From contig SECL01000008.1 in NCBI GenBank assembly GCA_004173455.1, forward strand, positions 1 to 64,000: a stretch of 64,000 nt of DNA. The letters are read 5' to 3'. This DNA is from Moraxellaceae bacterium (lineage in GTDB: Bacteria; Pseudomonadota; Gammaproteobacteria; Pseudomonadales; Moraxellaceae). Shown one piece after another: positions 54,527-63,958 of the stretch. The position numbers and the translations under genes are program-made. The stretch's first letter is position 1; each line of letters starts with the position of its first letter. The notes under the pieces were generated by a model. That model did not search any database, was not told the DNA's origin, and saw nothing but the letters and a program-made list of their open reading frames with translations.

Positions 54527-55095
54527 TTAATCTCATACCCCACAGCTTTTTGCATAACCCCGGTGTCAATCAGCGGATTATTAAATCCCTTTTTTCTGGC
54601 CGTCGACGCGGCGTTAGCTGGATCAGAAAATTCAACAATCGATTGTGTGAGCTGATCTTTTATGCCCTCACCCATGAGGTTAAACACCCGTGTTACATCA
54701 TAATCGTTGGCTTTCATCATATTGCCAAAGGCCAATGACCAGCCGGACTTATTGGTTTCAATCATTTTCCGGAAAAATGGACGTGCCGGAATCACGATTT
54801 TATGCGCCGGCACATCATGTACCGTGGCATAGTTGGAATTCTTGCGCCGTACAAAGCGGCCGTTTTTATTAAAATCACCGTTTGCCTTAATGGATCGGTA
54901 AACGGTAGTTTGGTGAGCCGGCACATCCACTTCAGCGCCGTACTCATTCCAAAAGGCCACCTGTGCAACAGGCAGGCCATCCGGATACGTTTCAGATTCT
55001 AAAAAGCCGACACGTAATATGCCGGCTTGTTGTATTTTGGCGGCAATGGCATCCAGAATAGCTGGTGCCAGATTGCCACCAGTAACCTTGGCCAT
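54523..55095 (-). CDS. Tail completion protein (gp10/virion morphogenesis-like)
   Basis: 190 residues. KIQQAGILRVGFLESETYPDGLPVAQVAFWNEYGAEVDVPA and IPARPFFRKMIETNKSGW are the classic pattern of HK97 gp10-like or Mu-type virion-morphogenesis proteins, which seal the tail to the head. It overlaps the next gene by four bases. Confidence 0.8.
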   Translation of the reverse strand: MAKVTGGNLAPAILDAIAAKIQQAGILRVGFLESETYPDGLPVAQVAFWNEYGAEVDVPAHQTTVYRSIKANGDFNKNGRFVRRKNSNYATVHDVPAHKIVIPARPFFRKMIETNKSGWSLAFGNMMKANDYDVTRVFNLMGEGIKDQLTQSIVEFSDPANAASTARKKGFNNPLIDTGVMQKAVGYEIK

Positions 55096-55098
55096 AAT

Positions 55099-55473
55099 TC
55101 ACCTGGTGATGTATTGCATGGTGCGATACTTGGCGGTTGCGTTCCAGTATTCTGCCCCGTACTGCGTTTGTATGTACCATGCCTGAGTGTTGGTGACAGG
55201 CCCCATATCAGTTGACACTGATACAGAACCCTCCGATGCTGAAGCAATGCGGCCGACCAATCCCCCCTGCTTATTGCTGGCCAGCTGGGCTTTGTGAGCC
55301 ACCAGCAACCACAGCAGAATCCGGCGCTCTTTCTCATCCTTGACGCGGCTGCGGTCTGTATTGCTGACAATCAGGGTAGATTCATCAAAATACAGCCCAA
55401 GCAATTCACCAGATACGCCAGCAAATTCTGGATACCGCTGCTTAAATAATTCAGGGTTAAAGGTCACGGCCAT
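55099..55473 (-). CDS. Head-tail adaptor (DUF4054)
   Basis: 124 residues matching DUF4054: FKQRYPEFAGVSGELLGLYFDEST, then RRILLWLLVAHKAQL, then SEGSVSVSTDMGPVTNTQAWYIQTQYGAEYW. It is a helical adaptor that binds the portal-capsid vertex. It lies three bases upstream of the tail completion gene. Confidence 0.88.
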   Translation of the reverse strand: MAVTFNPELFKQRYPEFAGVSGELLGLYFDESTLIVSNTDRSRVKDEKERRILLWLLVAHKAQLASNKQGGLVGRIASASEGSVSVSTDMGPVTNTQAWYIQTQYGAEYWNATAKYRTMQYITR

Positions 55474-55475
55474 AA

Positions 55476-55802
55476 TTACTTACCGTCCAGCTGCTCTAAA
55501 CCTTTAGGAAGTTCTTCAGGATCTACAGGCTCAAAGCCTGTTTTTTCTGCTTCCTGCTCTTTGGCCTTAGCCTTAGTGCTGGCTGCCTTGGTTTCCGCAA
55601 ACAGGAAACCATTGCGTACAAAGGCAAGACCCTGATTCTTGGCAAGCCAGGCATCCCAAAAATCTTTATCTACATTTTCGGTAATGCCATGTCCACCAAT
55701 AATATTACTGCTATTGGTTCCCTTGAACTCAACCACCTGGCCATCCAGCTCCGCACGAATACCGTGCGGAAGTTTGCAGCCTACTATTACTTTACCAGCC
55801 AT
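55476..55802 (-). CDS. Small phage head protein of unknown function
   Basis: 108 residues: a beta-rich N-terminus (KVIVGCKLPHGIRAELDGQVVEFKGTNSS) and a basic/acidic tail (AAS..KAKAKEQEAEK). It sits between the capsid and DUF4054 genes, where a small adaptor or decoration protein is common. No family is recognised. Confidence 0.7.
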   Translation of the reverse strand: MAGKVIVGCKLPHGIRAELDGQVVEFKGTNSSNIIGGHGITENVDKDFWDAWLAKNQGLAFVRNGFLFAETKAASTKAKAKEQEAEKTGFEPVDPEELPKGLEQLDGK

Positions 55803-55805
55803 GAA

Positions 55806-56795
55806 TCAGACTCCTAACATCTGGGCAATAGCGAATGGACGGAAAATCACGGTACCAAAAGTGCCCTGTGATTTTTTCTGCTTGTAGCTGGAGGTTTCCA
55901 CCACAATACGGTGTGCACGTAACTTTTCAGTAAATGCACAAGTTGCAGTTTCCTGACCGTCGATTTCATCAATGATCAGCTGCACCAGCTCACCAGCATC
56001 GGTACTATATTCCGGTGCAGTTTCAAACCGCAGGTTCGGATAATTCTTCTTCAACTGATCGGTTACGTTGACGTTGTACATATTGGTCTTGTTAAAGGCC
56101 AATGATGCAGTCGGTGATAACACCAGGGTCATTTTGACGTTTTGGTCAATGGTGCCGTTACACTGACCCAGCACTTTACGGAACAAACGGCTAACGTCGT
56201 TGTAAACCGTTAGGGCATCCGTAGAGTCCAGCGACCAGGCTGCTGTTGGTGTAATCGGTGCAGACAGTGCCGGATCATTCAGCAAGCCATAGTTTTGCAG
56301 ACCAGCAATACCGTAGAAATATGTTTTATTCTGAAACTTGTTCAAGGTCAGAACAGAAGCCACATTGGTACGGGTTGCCCAGTCAATACCGGCCAAGCCA
56401 GCAGTTTCCAGCTGCTGATCACCCCAGCGTGTGAACGTCTGGTAATGGTAAGACTGGCGCTGTGGGAAGTTAGCATTTACGCCTGAACTGCCGTTTTCAT
56501 TGAAATCGCCATAGCTGGAGGTTTCACCAGTGGCCTCAACAACTGGGAAGGTTGCAGTCTGGGTCGTCCAGTCGCCCTTTTTGGACTCGCCCAGGATCTC
56601 GGCCGCTTTCATTGGAGCAACCAGCACCTCAATGACTTTCGGATCCATGTAGTTGGCCAGATATGCAGGAATGCCCGCATTCGCGCCGGTGACTGCCACA
56701 GACTGGGCATCCATGGCCAAAGCCGCATTAGCAATCTGCACGCCCTGTGGCAAGTAAATACCGGCCTGCATGGCTAAAATTTGTAGTTCATCCAT
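55806..56795 (-). CDS. Major capsid protein (DUF2184)
   Basis: 329 residues of the DUF2184 capsid family: WTTQTATFPVVEATGETSSYGDFNENGSSGVNANFPQRQ in parts, QQLETAGLAGIDWATRTNVAS, and IDEIDGQETATCAFTEKLRAHRIVVETSSYKQKKSQGTFG. It forms an HK97-fold shell. The cement gene lies directly upstream. Its product should be the most abundant phage protein. Confidence 0.92.
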   Translation of the reverse strand: MDELQILAMQAGIYLPQGVQIANAALAMDAQSVAVTGANAGIPAYLANYMDPKVIEVLVAPMKAAEILGESKKGDWTTQTATFPVVEATGETSSYGDFNENGSSGVNANFPQRQSYHYQTFTRWGDQQLETAGLAGIDWATRTNVASVLTLNKFQNKTYFYGIAGLQNYGLLNDPALSAPITPTAAWSLDSTDALTVYNDVSRLFRKVLGQCNGTIDQNVKMTLVLSPTASLAFNKTNMYNVNVTDQLKKNYPNLRFETAPEYSTDAGELVQLIIDEIDGQETATCAFTEKLRAHRIVVETSSYKQKKSQGTFGTVIFRPFAIAQMLGV

Positions 56796-57275
56796 TTACA
56801 CACCCCAAGTGGTAATTTTGATTAGTTCGCCGGCTGATGCATCGCTGGCCACTTTCCATGCGGTTTCCACATAGCCTGTAACAGTAGCGCCAGCCGCATC
56901 AGTTTTGATTTCACCGGTAGTGGTTGAGGCAAAAACCTTTTGGCCAGTGGTGGCGTTGGTTAGGGTTTTTGCCCAGAAGTCACCAGCCACGTGCACGGTA
57001 ACTGGCCGGCCTTTAGGGATCAGGTTGGAGCTGTCAGCCAGCCAAGTGGTAATGGCTGCCTGATTTTCCCGGTGGATAAAACCAGCTGGTGCACCAGATC
57101 CGGCATTGCTAACCAGCTTGCCACTCACCCAGGCAAACAGCCCGACCGTTACGCCATCAGCACCAGCTACCAGCGCCCCCTCACCTGCAAGCCGGGAAAT
57201 AACCGGGTTTGCAGATGCAAAATCGCCGGCAATTGCCGGCGCTTGTTGTAAATTCACTTTATTTTGAAAGCCCAT
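56796..57275 (-). CDS. Capsid cement/decoration protein
   Basis: 159 residues, Ala/Gly-rich beta protein (AGDFASANPVISRLAGEGALVAGADGVTVGLFAWV, then GFIHRENQAAITTW). It matches the structural cement proteins found directly before DUF2184 capsid genes and stabilises the capsid. No gap to the capsid gene (adjacent stop and start). Confidence 0.8.
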   Translation of the reverse strand: MGFQNKVNLQQAPAIAGDFASANPVISRLAGEGALVAGADGVTVGLFAWVSGKLVSNAGSGAPAGFIHRENQAAITTWLADSSNLIPKGRPVTVHVAGDFWAKTLTNATTGQKVFASTTTGEIKTDAAGATVTGYVETAWKVASDASAGELIKITTWGV

Positions 57276-57287
57276 AATGCTTACACC

Positions 57288-58469
57288 TTATGTGTTCTTG
57301 AAACGGCCAAGTCCTGGGATTTTGGCGTTTACCTGTTGAACGGATTGAGCATCCATGGCCATGTGGCTGGATGCTGGCTTACTTTGCTGGGTTAGCAGCA
57401 TGCTGACCATTGCCGGATAGGCAGAGGCATGCACACCGACGGTACTAATACCAGACTGATCCAGCGCGAATTTATAGACCTGATCGGCACTATCTAGTGC
57501 AACAGTACCTACTAATGGCTTAACCGCTTCACGAGCCTTATACAGCGCTTCTACACGTTGCACTGCATTGGTGGTGGCACGATCTTCAGCCACCTTAATG
57601 GCTGCATCCATGGCCGCCTTGGTGGGTTTGTCGTCGTCCGAATCGCCTTCATCTTCAGCTGGCTTTTTCTTGCCATCGTCGTCCGGATCGTCCTCATCCT
57701 CATCCTCAGCTGCTTTCTTTTCCGGATCGTCCTCATCCTCAGCTGCTTTTTCTTCAGCTTCAGCATCGGCCGCGTCTTGTGCCAGTGTGGCCAAAATGGC
57801 CTCAATGTCCTCTGGCTTGGCATCAGCAGCAAGCTTTGCAGTCAATGCCTGCTTGGCACGTGCACGGGCTGCTGCCAATTTTTGTTGCTTAGTCATGGGT
57901 TTTACCTCAATGAATGGGTTTCTATCCTGGACAACCACATCACTGCCTGCCCGACCTATATCGACCAGTGCAACATGATTGCCCCTAATGTTTCGCATAA
58001 CGCCGTCATAGCGCATGCCTTCATACTCGCCAGGTGTCATATCAGCATCGTAGTGATACGAGCTGGACAACTCGGTTTGTTCCTTTGACTCAATGCCAAC
58101 AATGGCCTGTTCACTCCAGAAAGCCAGGTCAACCTTGATATACGGTGCTTCCCAAACCGCATTGCTACCGGTACTGCCCATCACCAGCTCACTGGCATAA
58201 TTATCAGCAAAGGTGGGCTGATGGCGGATCAGGATGGGAAGGTTGGCAAAGGTACTAACTGCCCGTTCCAGCTCCAGCGGATCACGTAACAGGTAATACA
58301 CCTTGTTAAGATCAAGATCCAGCGCTGCACTATTGGGAATTTCCCGGCCGTAATACGGATTTACTGTAGCCTTGGTGACTGGTGAAGTTTCTACATGCAT
58401 GTGGCCGTTATCGTCATAACTGCGTACTGAAGCGCGGTCAAATGCCAATACTGGTAATAATTTGCTCAT
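57288..58469 (-). CDS. DUF2213 capsid protease/scaffold protein
   Basis: 393 residues. The N-terminal about 180 are a DUF2213 domain (YYGREIPNSAALDLDLNKVYYLLRDPLELE, QTELSSSYHYDADMTPGEYEGMRYDGVMRNIRGNHVALVD), with His/Ser motifs expected of a prohead protease. A long acidic Glu/Asp/Lys-rich stretch (about 215-280) follows, typical of a scaffold, and a C-terminal helical part. Such fusions cleave themselves out of the maturing head. Confidence 0.85.
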   Translation of the reverse strand: MSKLLPVLAFDRASVRSYDDNGHMHVETSPVTKATVNPYYGREIPNSAALDLDLNKVYYLLRDPLELERAVSTFANLPILIRHQPTFADNYASELVMGSTGSNAVWEAPYIKVDLAFWSEQAIVGIESKEQTELSSSYHYDADMTPGEYEGMRYDGVMRNIRGNHVALVDIGRAGSDVVVQDRNPFIEVKPMTKQQKLAAARARAKQALTAKLAADAKPEDIEAILATLAQDAADAEAEEKAAEDEDDPEKKAAEDEDEDDPDDDGKKKPAEDEGDSDDDKPTKAAMDAAIKVAEDRATTNAVQRVEALYKAREAVKPLVGTVALDSADQVYKFALDQSGISTVGVHASAYPAMVSMLLTQQSKPASSHMAMDAQSVQQVNAKIPGLGRFKNT

Positions 58470-58483
58470 GGTTTACCCAATAA

Positions 58484-58502
58484 AAAAGCACCCGAAGGTG
58501 CT
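58484..58502 (-). terminator. Hairpin overlapping a stop codon
   Basis: AGCACC (58487-58492) and GGTGCT (58497-58502) enclose a stable CGAA/TTCG loop, with TTTTTT on the minus strand. It overlaps the end of the Mu F-like gene. Confidence 0.8.
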
Positions 58503-59298
58503 ATGCGTTGAATCCTGGTATTAATGCCCGTGACGTGCACTTGCAGTTAATTTCCTCTCCGGGTTGAATCCACTTCCCATCGATATACATGCCCTGTTCA
58601 ATGTCATATTCCTTACCATCAGCATGCACATGGGAAATACGGGGATTGCGGCCAGCGTGGGAGTGTTGCCAGATTGCGCGGGTCATACCCAATTCCAGCC
58701 GGCGCTCTTTTTCAATAGCTGCCTTGGCCTTGCTGTTCTGGTCACGGGCAATCAGATCTGCCCGACGCCTGGACATCTCAAACCGTTCTTGCAGGGTTTT
58801 GGACAGCGTGCCCATATCATGGCCAGACTGTACCGACTGCCAGACCGCTTGCTGTACGCCCTGAAAATAATCAACGCCAAGATTACTGATTAAGCCGACA
58901 TTGGCGCCAATGACAGCCTGATAAGCCTGCTCGCTGCGCTCAGTCATATTAAAGCTAACCGTGAAGCCTACTTTTTTTAAAGCCTGCATCATGGCGCGTT
59001 CAGTATGTTGGGTGGCACCCTTGGCAAAGATTCTGGCTACTTGTGGGCCAAGGTCATTTAGGCGCCTATACCAGCTGCTAGTCAGGCGCTGAAATAAGCG
59101 CTGAAGCATGACCGGCAAATTAGCATCCTGGGCAATGCCGGGTCGATGCTGGCCATAAAGCACAACAACCTCGGCCAGCACATCACTATGCATCTCGGCC
59201 AGCAGATGGCGTAACGCTTTACGGTAGGCCACCTCAACACCAAGGTTGGGTGTAGTAGCCTTGATTGTGGCTGGCCGTTTACCTTTCATAACACCCAT
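58501..59298 (-). CDS. Minor head protein, Mu gpF-like
   Basis: 265 residues. The middle and C-terminal part (RFEMSRRRADLIARDQNSKAKAAIEKERRLELGMTRAIWQHS and HVHADGKEYDIEQGMYIDGKWIQPGEEINCKCTSRAL) has the Mu F/SPP1 gp7 signature, with the invariant CKC/CRC near the end. It is packaged at the portal vertex and enters the cell with DNA. Two close ATG starts (59298, 59289) cannot be told apart. The 120 bases before it (59299-59419) hold no gene. Confidence 0.88.
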   Translation of the reverse strand: MGVMKGKRPATIKATTPNLGVEVAYRKALRHLLAEMHSDVLAEVVVLYGQHRPGIAQDANLPVMLQRLFQRLTSSWYRRLNDLGPQVARIFAKGATQHTERAMMQALKKVGFTVSFNMTERSEQAYQAVIGANVGLISNLGVDYFQGVQQAVWQSVQSGHDMGTLSKTLQERFEMSRRRADLIARDQNSKAKAAIEKERRLELGMTRAIWQHSHAGRNPRISHVHADGKEYDIEQGMYIDGKWIQPGEEINCKCTSRALIPGFNA

Positions 59299-59419
59299 AA
59301 ATTTGCCAGTGATTAAACATTGATCTATAATTAAGACATACCACGTGAACTGGAAGTAGAACGTTTCGGACGTTCAGCGGACGCAGACCAATGGTCGGGA
59401 GTCAGGCGCTACTATGAGT

Positions 59420-61423
59420 TCATGTGGTTTTTTTTATCCACATACTCACCACTGACAGCTTTTTATTGCCTGTACGCAGTTCCTGAATACAAACAGTATG
59501 ATTTCCTAAATTTTTCTTCAGGATTACTGTTTCGTTGCCCCGGTCATTAATTCCGCCGTATTCCACCGAATCAGGTGCATTAACAATATCGCCGATTTTT
59601 TCAATATCGGTTTTAGTGACAGCAACCTGACCGCGCTTTGCTTCCGTCACAGCATTACCGTGCTTTTTCAGAATATGCCGAATGGCCGATTCATCAATGC
59701 CGTGCACCCAGCCCGTAACGTCCACACCTACCTCAGCAGAGATTTTTTGAGTCACCTCTGGAGAAACTGGTGCAATATTGGCAAATGATTTATTGCCATC
59801 TGCCCTTGACGTTGCAATATCAAAAATATCTGTCAGATCTGCCTTACCTTTATGAGCTGATGGCTGGCCAGAACCACCACTGCCAAACTGGCCATTGTCA
59901 GCCCGTGGGTGCTTTCCCTCGCTCCACTCTCCACCTCCATCCATGGCAGGGTCATTGTCCAGTTGTTCCGGCACGTCCTCAGCATCCAAGCCGTTATAGC
60001 CACTTAATGGACTACTGGCCAAACGCTGACGCTCTTCCTGGGAACAAATTACACCTGCATCAATCAGCGCAGCAGCGGCCTCGGCGTTGATTTTGTTAAT
60101 GTTGGCAATCTGTTCTTCGGTCATTTGCTCCAGTGGTAGATACTCAAAAATAATATCCGGATAAATCTTGCCAAACAGGTGCAACTGAACAATCAGGGTT
60201 ATGACCACCAGTGGATCGGTTAATAATACTTGCTGTGTCGATAACACATAATCATAGAAAACTCTGATTTCGCCATCACTAGAAGCATTAAGGCCATTCG
60301 GTGTAATCCCAAACAGTTTGACCAATGGAATATGGCAAGGTGCAGCCATTTGTTCCTGGGCTTGAGCTTGCAGATCAGATAGGCCGGATAATGGCGTATT
60401 GAACTGAAAAAACTCCTCATCCTCGTTTAACATCATCAGGTTGCGATTATCACGCATCCGGTTAAACAGGGTTGCCCGGTTCAATAGGCCAGTGGCATCG
60501 CCGTTGCCTTCCTCACCATCACCAGCCAGAAGTGTGGCCATATTGGTTTTTAGGCCACTAACGGAGAATGAATGCACCATGTCACTGATTGCATCACGGG
60601 TGCGTAACCAGTTATCAACAGCTGGCATTAACATCTGTGTCATACTCAGGCCACTGAAATTATAGGAAGGCTTGAGCATGTCAGCAACTGGATGACTGAT
60701 AAACAATAGTACACGGCTAGTGTGAATCGGCTTGCCCATGACATACCAAGAACGCGGCCGGTAAAAATACTTATCGGTCGGGTCTATGCTGTTGTAATCC
60801 GCTGGGCTAGTCCAGATCGGCTCAATGGCCTTAAAGCCTTTCAGGCTATCCTTTTTAATAGTGGCCGAACTAATGACTAAAGGTAGGTTGTTATCCTGCG
60901 GCTTGCCAAGGTCAATGTAAACCATGCCACGGCCAAAATAGCCGTCGTGCTCAATGGCCTGTTTGAGAACGTCACGAACCTTAAAGGTATCAAAAGCCTG
61001 TTCGATCAGCTTGATCTGCTCGCTCCGGTCTTCATCACCAATACTTTTAAAGCTAACCCATTTACGGGTCATTTCTGTGGCCAGTGTGGTAGTTGGGCTA
61101 CGGTACTCGCTACGCTGGGATAACTCAGACAGAATCGGATAGCCCGGAAAATCCATGCTCGCGCCAGCAAGATTGGCATAGTTCATGGGCATGGCGCTAT
61201 CCATGGCCAGTGAGTTAGTAACATCAGTAGGAATTACACCAGCTGGCAATGCCGGTAATGCAAACTTGGTGATAGTTTGTGTTGGCTGTTCATCAGCACC
61301 CAGTCTGGCCAGCAACGCATTGTTGATTTTCAGACCACGCCTTTTCGGTGCCGCCGGTTCTACAGGCGTCAGAACACCGAGCATACGCATGGCGATGCTC
61401 AGGAATTTTTCACGAATTTTCAT
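59420..61423 (-). CDS. Portal protein (DUF1073) with fused nuclease-like C-terminal domain
   Basis: 667 residues. Residues about 30-500 are a DUF1073-type portal (GRGMVYIDLGKPQDNN, PRSWYVMGKPIHTSRVLLF, LVKLFGITPNGLNASSDGE). After a Gly/Ser linker (GQFGSGGSGQPSAHKG) come about 97 residues (571-667) resembling the phage Barnase-EndoU-ColicinE5/D-RelE-like (PBECR) nuclease family: IRHILKKHGN, GQVAVTKTDIEKIGDIV, and LQELR..KKLSVVSMW. Portals of this family are normally about 480-500 residues. The extra domain would be delivered into the host with the virion or act as a toxin; this is inference. Confidence 0.82.
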   Translation of the reverse strand: MKIREKFLSIAMRMLGVLTPVEPAAPKRRGLKINNALLARLGADEQPTQTITKFALPALPAGVIPTDVTNSLAMDSAMPMNYANLAGASMDFPGYPILSELSQRSEYRSPTTTLATEMTRKWVSFKSIGDEDRSEQIKLIEQAFDTFKVRDVLKQAIEHDGYFGRGMVYIDLGKPQDNNLPLVISSATIKKDSLKGFKAIEPIWTSPADYNSIDPTDKYFYRPRSWYVMGKPIHTSRVLLFISHPVADMLKPSYNFSGLSMTQMLMPAVDNWLRTRDAISDMVHSFSVSGLKTNMATLLAGDGEEGNGDATGLLNRATLFNRMRDNRNLMMLNEDEEFFQFNTPLSGLSDLQAQAQEQMAAPCHIPLVKLFGITPNGLNASSDGEIRVFYDYVLSTQQVLLTDPLVVITLIVQLHLFGKIYPDIIFEYLPLEQMTEEQIANINKINAEAAAALIDAGVICSQEERQRLASSPLSGYNGLDAEDVPEQLDNDPAMDGGGEWSEGKHPRADNGQFGSGGSGQPSAHKGKADLTDIFDIATSRADGNKSFANIAPVSPEVTQKISAEVGVDVTGWVHGIDESAIRHILKKHGNAVTEAKRGQVAVTKTDIEKIGDIVNAPDSVEYGGINDRGNETVILKKNLGNHTVCIQELRTGNKKLSVVSMWIKKTT

Positions 61424-62808
61424 ATCTGACTCAATGAATCACTGCTAATGACCATAGCAGCCTTAATGGTAGGTGTGAACGCCATAACCACAGCATCCGC
61501 AATATTTGGGCTTGGCACATCCCGCTTGGCCAGATCCTTTTTACTCTCAACCTTGACACGACCATCTTGGGCATAATCCCGTTTAGGGGTGGATAGCTCG
61601 TCCATCATTTTGTCAAGATTTGGGCAATCACTGGCAATACTGATCAGGTCAGAAGGATTGAATTTCTGGCCGTTCCGGATTGCGTTATAGGTGTTACGGA
61701 ACCGATCTGCCAGAAGCCACCACGCCTGCGCCTTGATATTGGAAAACATATCCCTATTTAAGGTATCCGTTTTTCCATACTTTGCATCAGGCTTCCAGAC
61801 AGCAGCACCAGCATTAAACTTGGTGTGGCTGATCCGCTTGCCCTGAGTTGCGTTTAGTTCATTGAACTTGGCACCCGCTGATGCACCTACACCAATAGAG
61901 TCATAGATGATTTGTGCGCCGTGCTCAGTGGCCACGACGTAGGTGCGGGTACAACTGAGCAGCAACTCGTCCTCGCCTGCTTTCCACTCGTCTGTCCAGC
62001 GAATGATGGAGCCATGGGCAAACACGTTAGAACACTTGTCCGCGCCACTATCGGCAATATCAAAGCCAAGGCGTTTAGCACCTTTGGCATCAAAGCCCAA
62101 TGCAACATGTGCCTCAATGGCGGCCTGCACCCAGCTACGCTTGATAATGACGTTATCGTCATCATCCCGCGGCACGCCAAGGTAAATATGCTGGTATTCC
62201 TCAAAATCCTCTAGTTTCGCCGCTTCGATCACATCCCGCATGGTTTGGGACAGGAACGGGTTATCGGTATAATTGATCTGGCGTACCACTGTCTTAGGTG
62301 GTGGATTCAGCACAAACCGCTTATATACAAAATCAGTAGCCAGCTTGGGATTGAAGATAATCCAAAACTGTGAATGCTCTTTACGCACAGTCGGCTCTAA
62401 AATCTCCCACTGTGACTGCGTAATGTTGTGGGCTTCCTCCAGCCAACACACATCAATGCTTTCTAGCGACTTGATTTCGTCAATATGCCGCCACAACCCA
62501 TAGAACAAAAATTCAGTACCGGTGTAACGGTTTATGATTTTATTATCCATAATCTTAAAACGGTGTTGTAGGCCAAACCGTTCAATCTGGATCTTCAGCA
62601 GGGAGTAAACAGACTCCTCAATTTTATTTTGGAACTGACGTGCACATAAAAAACGTAGTTTGTAGTTATCAGCCAGGAATATGGCAAAGCCTGCCGCATC
62701 CCATGATTTTGATGATGCACGCCCACCATACAAGACCTTATTGCGTGCTGGAGCCTGCCAAAAATCCCTAAGAATCGGGTTCAGTGTTGCTGTCGCCAGA
62801 CTGCCCAT
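61420..62808 (-). CDS. Terminase large subunit
   Basis: 462 residues. Walker A-like YGGRASSKS, Walker B IDVCWLEEAH, motif C-like SQFWIIFNPK, and nuclease acidic residues in GFDIADSGAD, YDSIGVGA and NIADAVVM. It is the ATP-driven DNA packaging motor and endonuclease. AGGA precedes the start. It overlaps the portal by four bases and the small subunit by 41. Confidence 0.93.
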   Translation of the reverse strand: MGSLATATLNPILRDFWQAPARNKVLYGGRASSKSWDAAGFAIFLADNYKLRFLCARQFQNKIEESVYSLLKIQIERFGLQHRFKIMDNKIINRYTGTEFLFYGLWRHIDEIKSLESIDVCWLEEAHNITQSQWEILEPTVRKEHSQFWIIFNPKLATDFVYKRFVLNPPPKTVVRQINYTDNPFLSQTMRDVIEAAKLEDFEEYQHIYLGVPRDDDDNVIIKRSWVQAAIEAHVALGFDAKGAKRLGFDIADSGADKCSNVFAHGSIIRWTDEWKAGEDELLLSCTRTYVVATEHGAQIIYDSIGVGASAGAKFNELNATQGKRISHTKFNAGAAVWKPDAKYGKTDTLNRDMFSNIKAQAWWLLADRFRNTYNAIRNGQKFNPSDLISIASDCPNLDKMMDELSTPKRDYAQDGRVKVESKKDLAKRDVPSPNIADAVVMAFTPTIKAAMVISSDSLSQI

Positions 62809-63229
62809 AAAAATGTCCTAAACCAGAAGGAACTAAATTTGCACCACCTGCCCCTGTTAATTCTGTACGGTTGGTATACTGGCCACCAACATCCTTGGCG
62901 GCCTGTTCCAAAATCTTGAGCGACATTGTGGTATTTCTACTGTTGCGCTCCAGTTGCTTCTGGTACTGCTTAAGCCGGTAATGCTTATTGGCAATCGGAA
63001 TATCCACCAAACCTGCGTCAAACTTCTCTCGTGTTTCAAAGAAAAGCTTTTTTAGGTCAGCACTTAATTTGCGGCACGTAGGCCTTATTGGGTCATAGGC
63101 AGCACATTGCTGCAATGGAATATCAACACCAAATTCCTGTCTTACCGCGTCTACCACTTCCTGAGGTCGGTCACGGCAGGCAAGAGCTTGAACAATAAAT
63201 ATTTTTACTGGCTCTTTTAAAACTGCCAT
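62768..63229 (-). CDS. Terminase small subunit (DUF2280)
   Basis: 153 residues. VKIFIVQALACRDRPQEVVDAVRQEFGVDIPLQQCAAYDPIR carries an HTH-like DNA-binding region of the DUF2280 family, followed by a helical KQLERNSRNTTMSLKILEQAAKDVGGQYTNRTE. It recognises the packaging site and positions the large subunit. AGGGGGAG precedes it. A GTG start at 63232 is also possible. Confidence 0.85.
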   Translation of the reverse strand: MAVLKEPVKIFIVQALACRDRPQEVVDAVRQEFGVDIPLQQCAAYDPIRPTCRKLSADLKKLFFETREKFDAGLVDIPIANKHYRLKQYQKQLERNSRNTTMSLKILEQAAKDVGGQYTNRTELTGAGGANLVPSGLGHFYGQSGDSNTEPDS

Positions 63230-63267
63230 CACTCCCCCTTTGTAAGTCTAGGTAAGACCTACAAGGC

Positions 63268-63288
63268 AAAAAAAATGAGCCTAAGCTC
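63268..63288 (-). terminator. Hairpin between metallopeptidase and small terminase
   Basis: GAGC (63277-63280) and GCTC (63285-63288) enclose CTAA, with a run of T on the minus strand. Weak stem but long T run. Confidence 0.55.
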
Positions 63289-63958
63289 ACTTGATAACGA
63301 CTGCCCCGCAGCCTCGCTCCACTTCAGCATCCGGTACAAACGGTGCAGTATTGGCAATGTTGGCCAGCCGCTTGGTGTCGTTGCTTGCACCCCAGCGCCT
63401 AACGGTGTCGAAAAACTCCTCAACGTCATGATTGACCAAACGATGCTTAGGCAGGCCTGTATTGTTGCTATAGATCATTTCACCATCTTCATCGCGCTCA
63501 ACACCAATATGGCATAGCTCATGGTCAACCAATGCGCAAAACTCCCGATCGGTAGCGGTTTCACAATAACTGGCATCCAGCGTAATTAAATAGGTTGGTG
63601 TAAATCCGAACCATTCACGCATCTGCTGTTCCTGGCGTGCTTTCTGCCAGCCACCAGCACGGAACGCCACACGCTCACACTGGCCAAGTACTAGGCTGTT
63701 TTTATTTTTAGCCGGTGCGGATGCCCAGGCAAAAGTTAAAAACCCACTATCCTCCTCAATGGACTCTACCAGTAGGGAAATATGCTCATGCTCCGGGTTG
63801 TACAGTGGACTACCAATTTTAAGGAATGTGCGCTTTACCCATGCTAGCAACTCACGTGCCGGAATTAATTTAACCGGCGGTTCAATGCCATCAAGTAAAT
63901 ACGCTTTGGTTTCATCTAAAAAATCAGCAGGCGGAAATGGTCTAACTAGGTCAGTCAT
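63287..63958 (-). CDS. Putative phage metallopeptidase
   Basis: 223 residues from the ATG at 63958 (AGGTG upstream; a TTG at 63985 is less likely). The zinc motif HELCH is in EFCALVDHELCHIG, followed by a downstream acidic/His region (DVEEFFDTVRRWG). This protein family accompanies terminase genes in Acinetobacter-type prophages. Its substrate is unknown. It is the first gene of the visible late block. Confidence 0.8.
   Translation of the reverse strand: MTDLVRPFPPADFLDETKAYLLDGIEPPVKLIPARELLAWVKRTFLKIGSPLYNPEHEHISLLVESIEEDSGFLTFAWASAPAKNKNSLVLGQCERVAFRAGGWQKARQEQQMREWFGFTPTYLITLDASYCETATDREFCALVDHELCHIGVERDEDGEMIYSNNTGLPKHRLVNHDVEEFFDTVRRWGASNDTKRLANIANTAPFVPDAEVERGCGAVVIK

Noticed and set aside
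57558..58088. 176- and 136-codon plus-strand frames
   Set aside because: Antisense of the acidic scaffold tail of the DUF2213 gene, which yields long open frames by codon bias.
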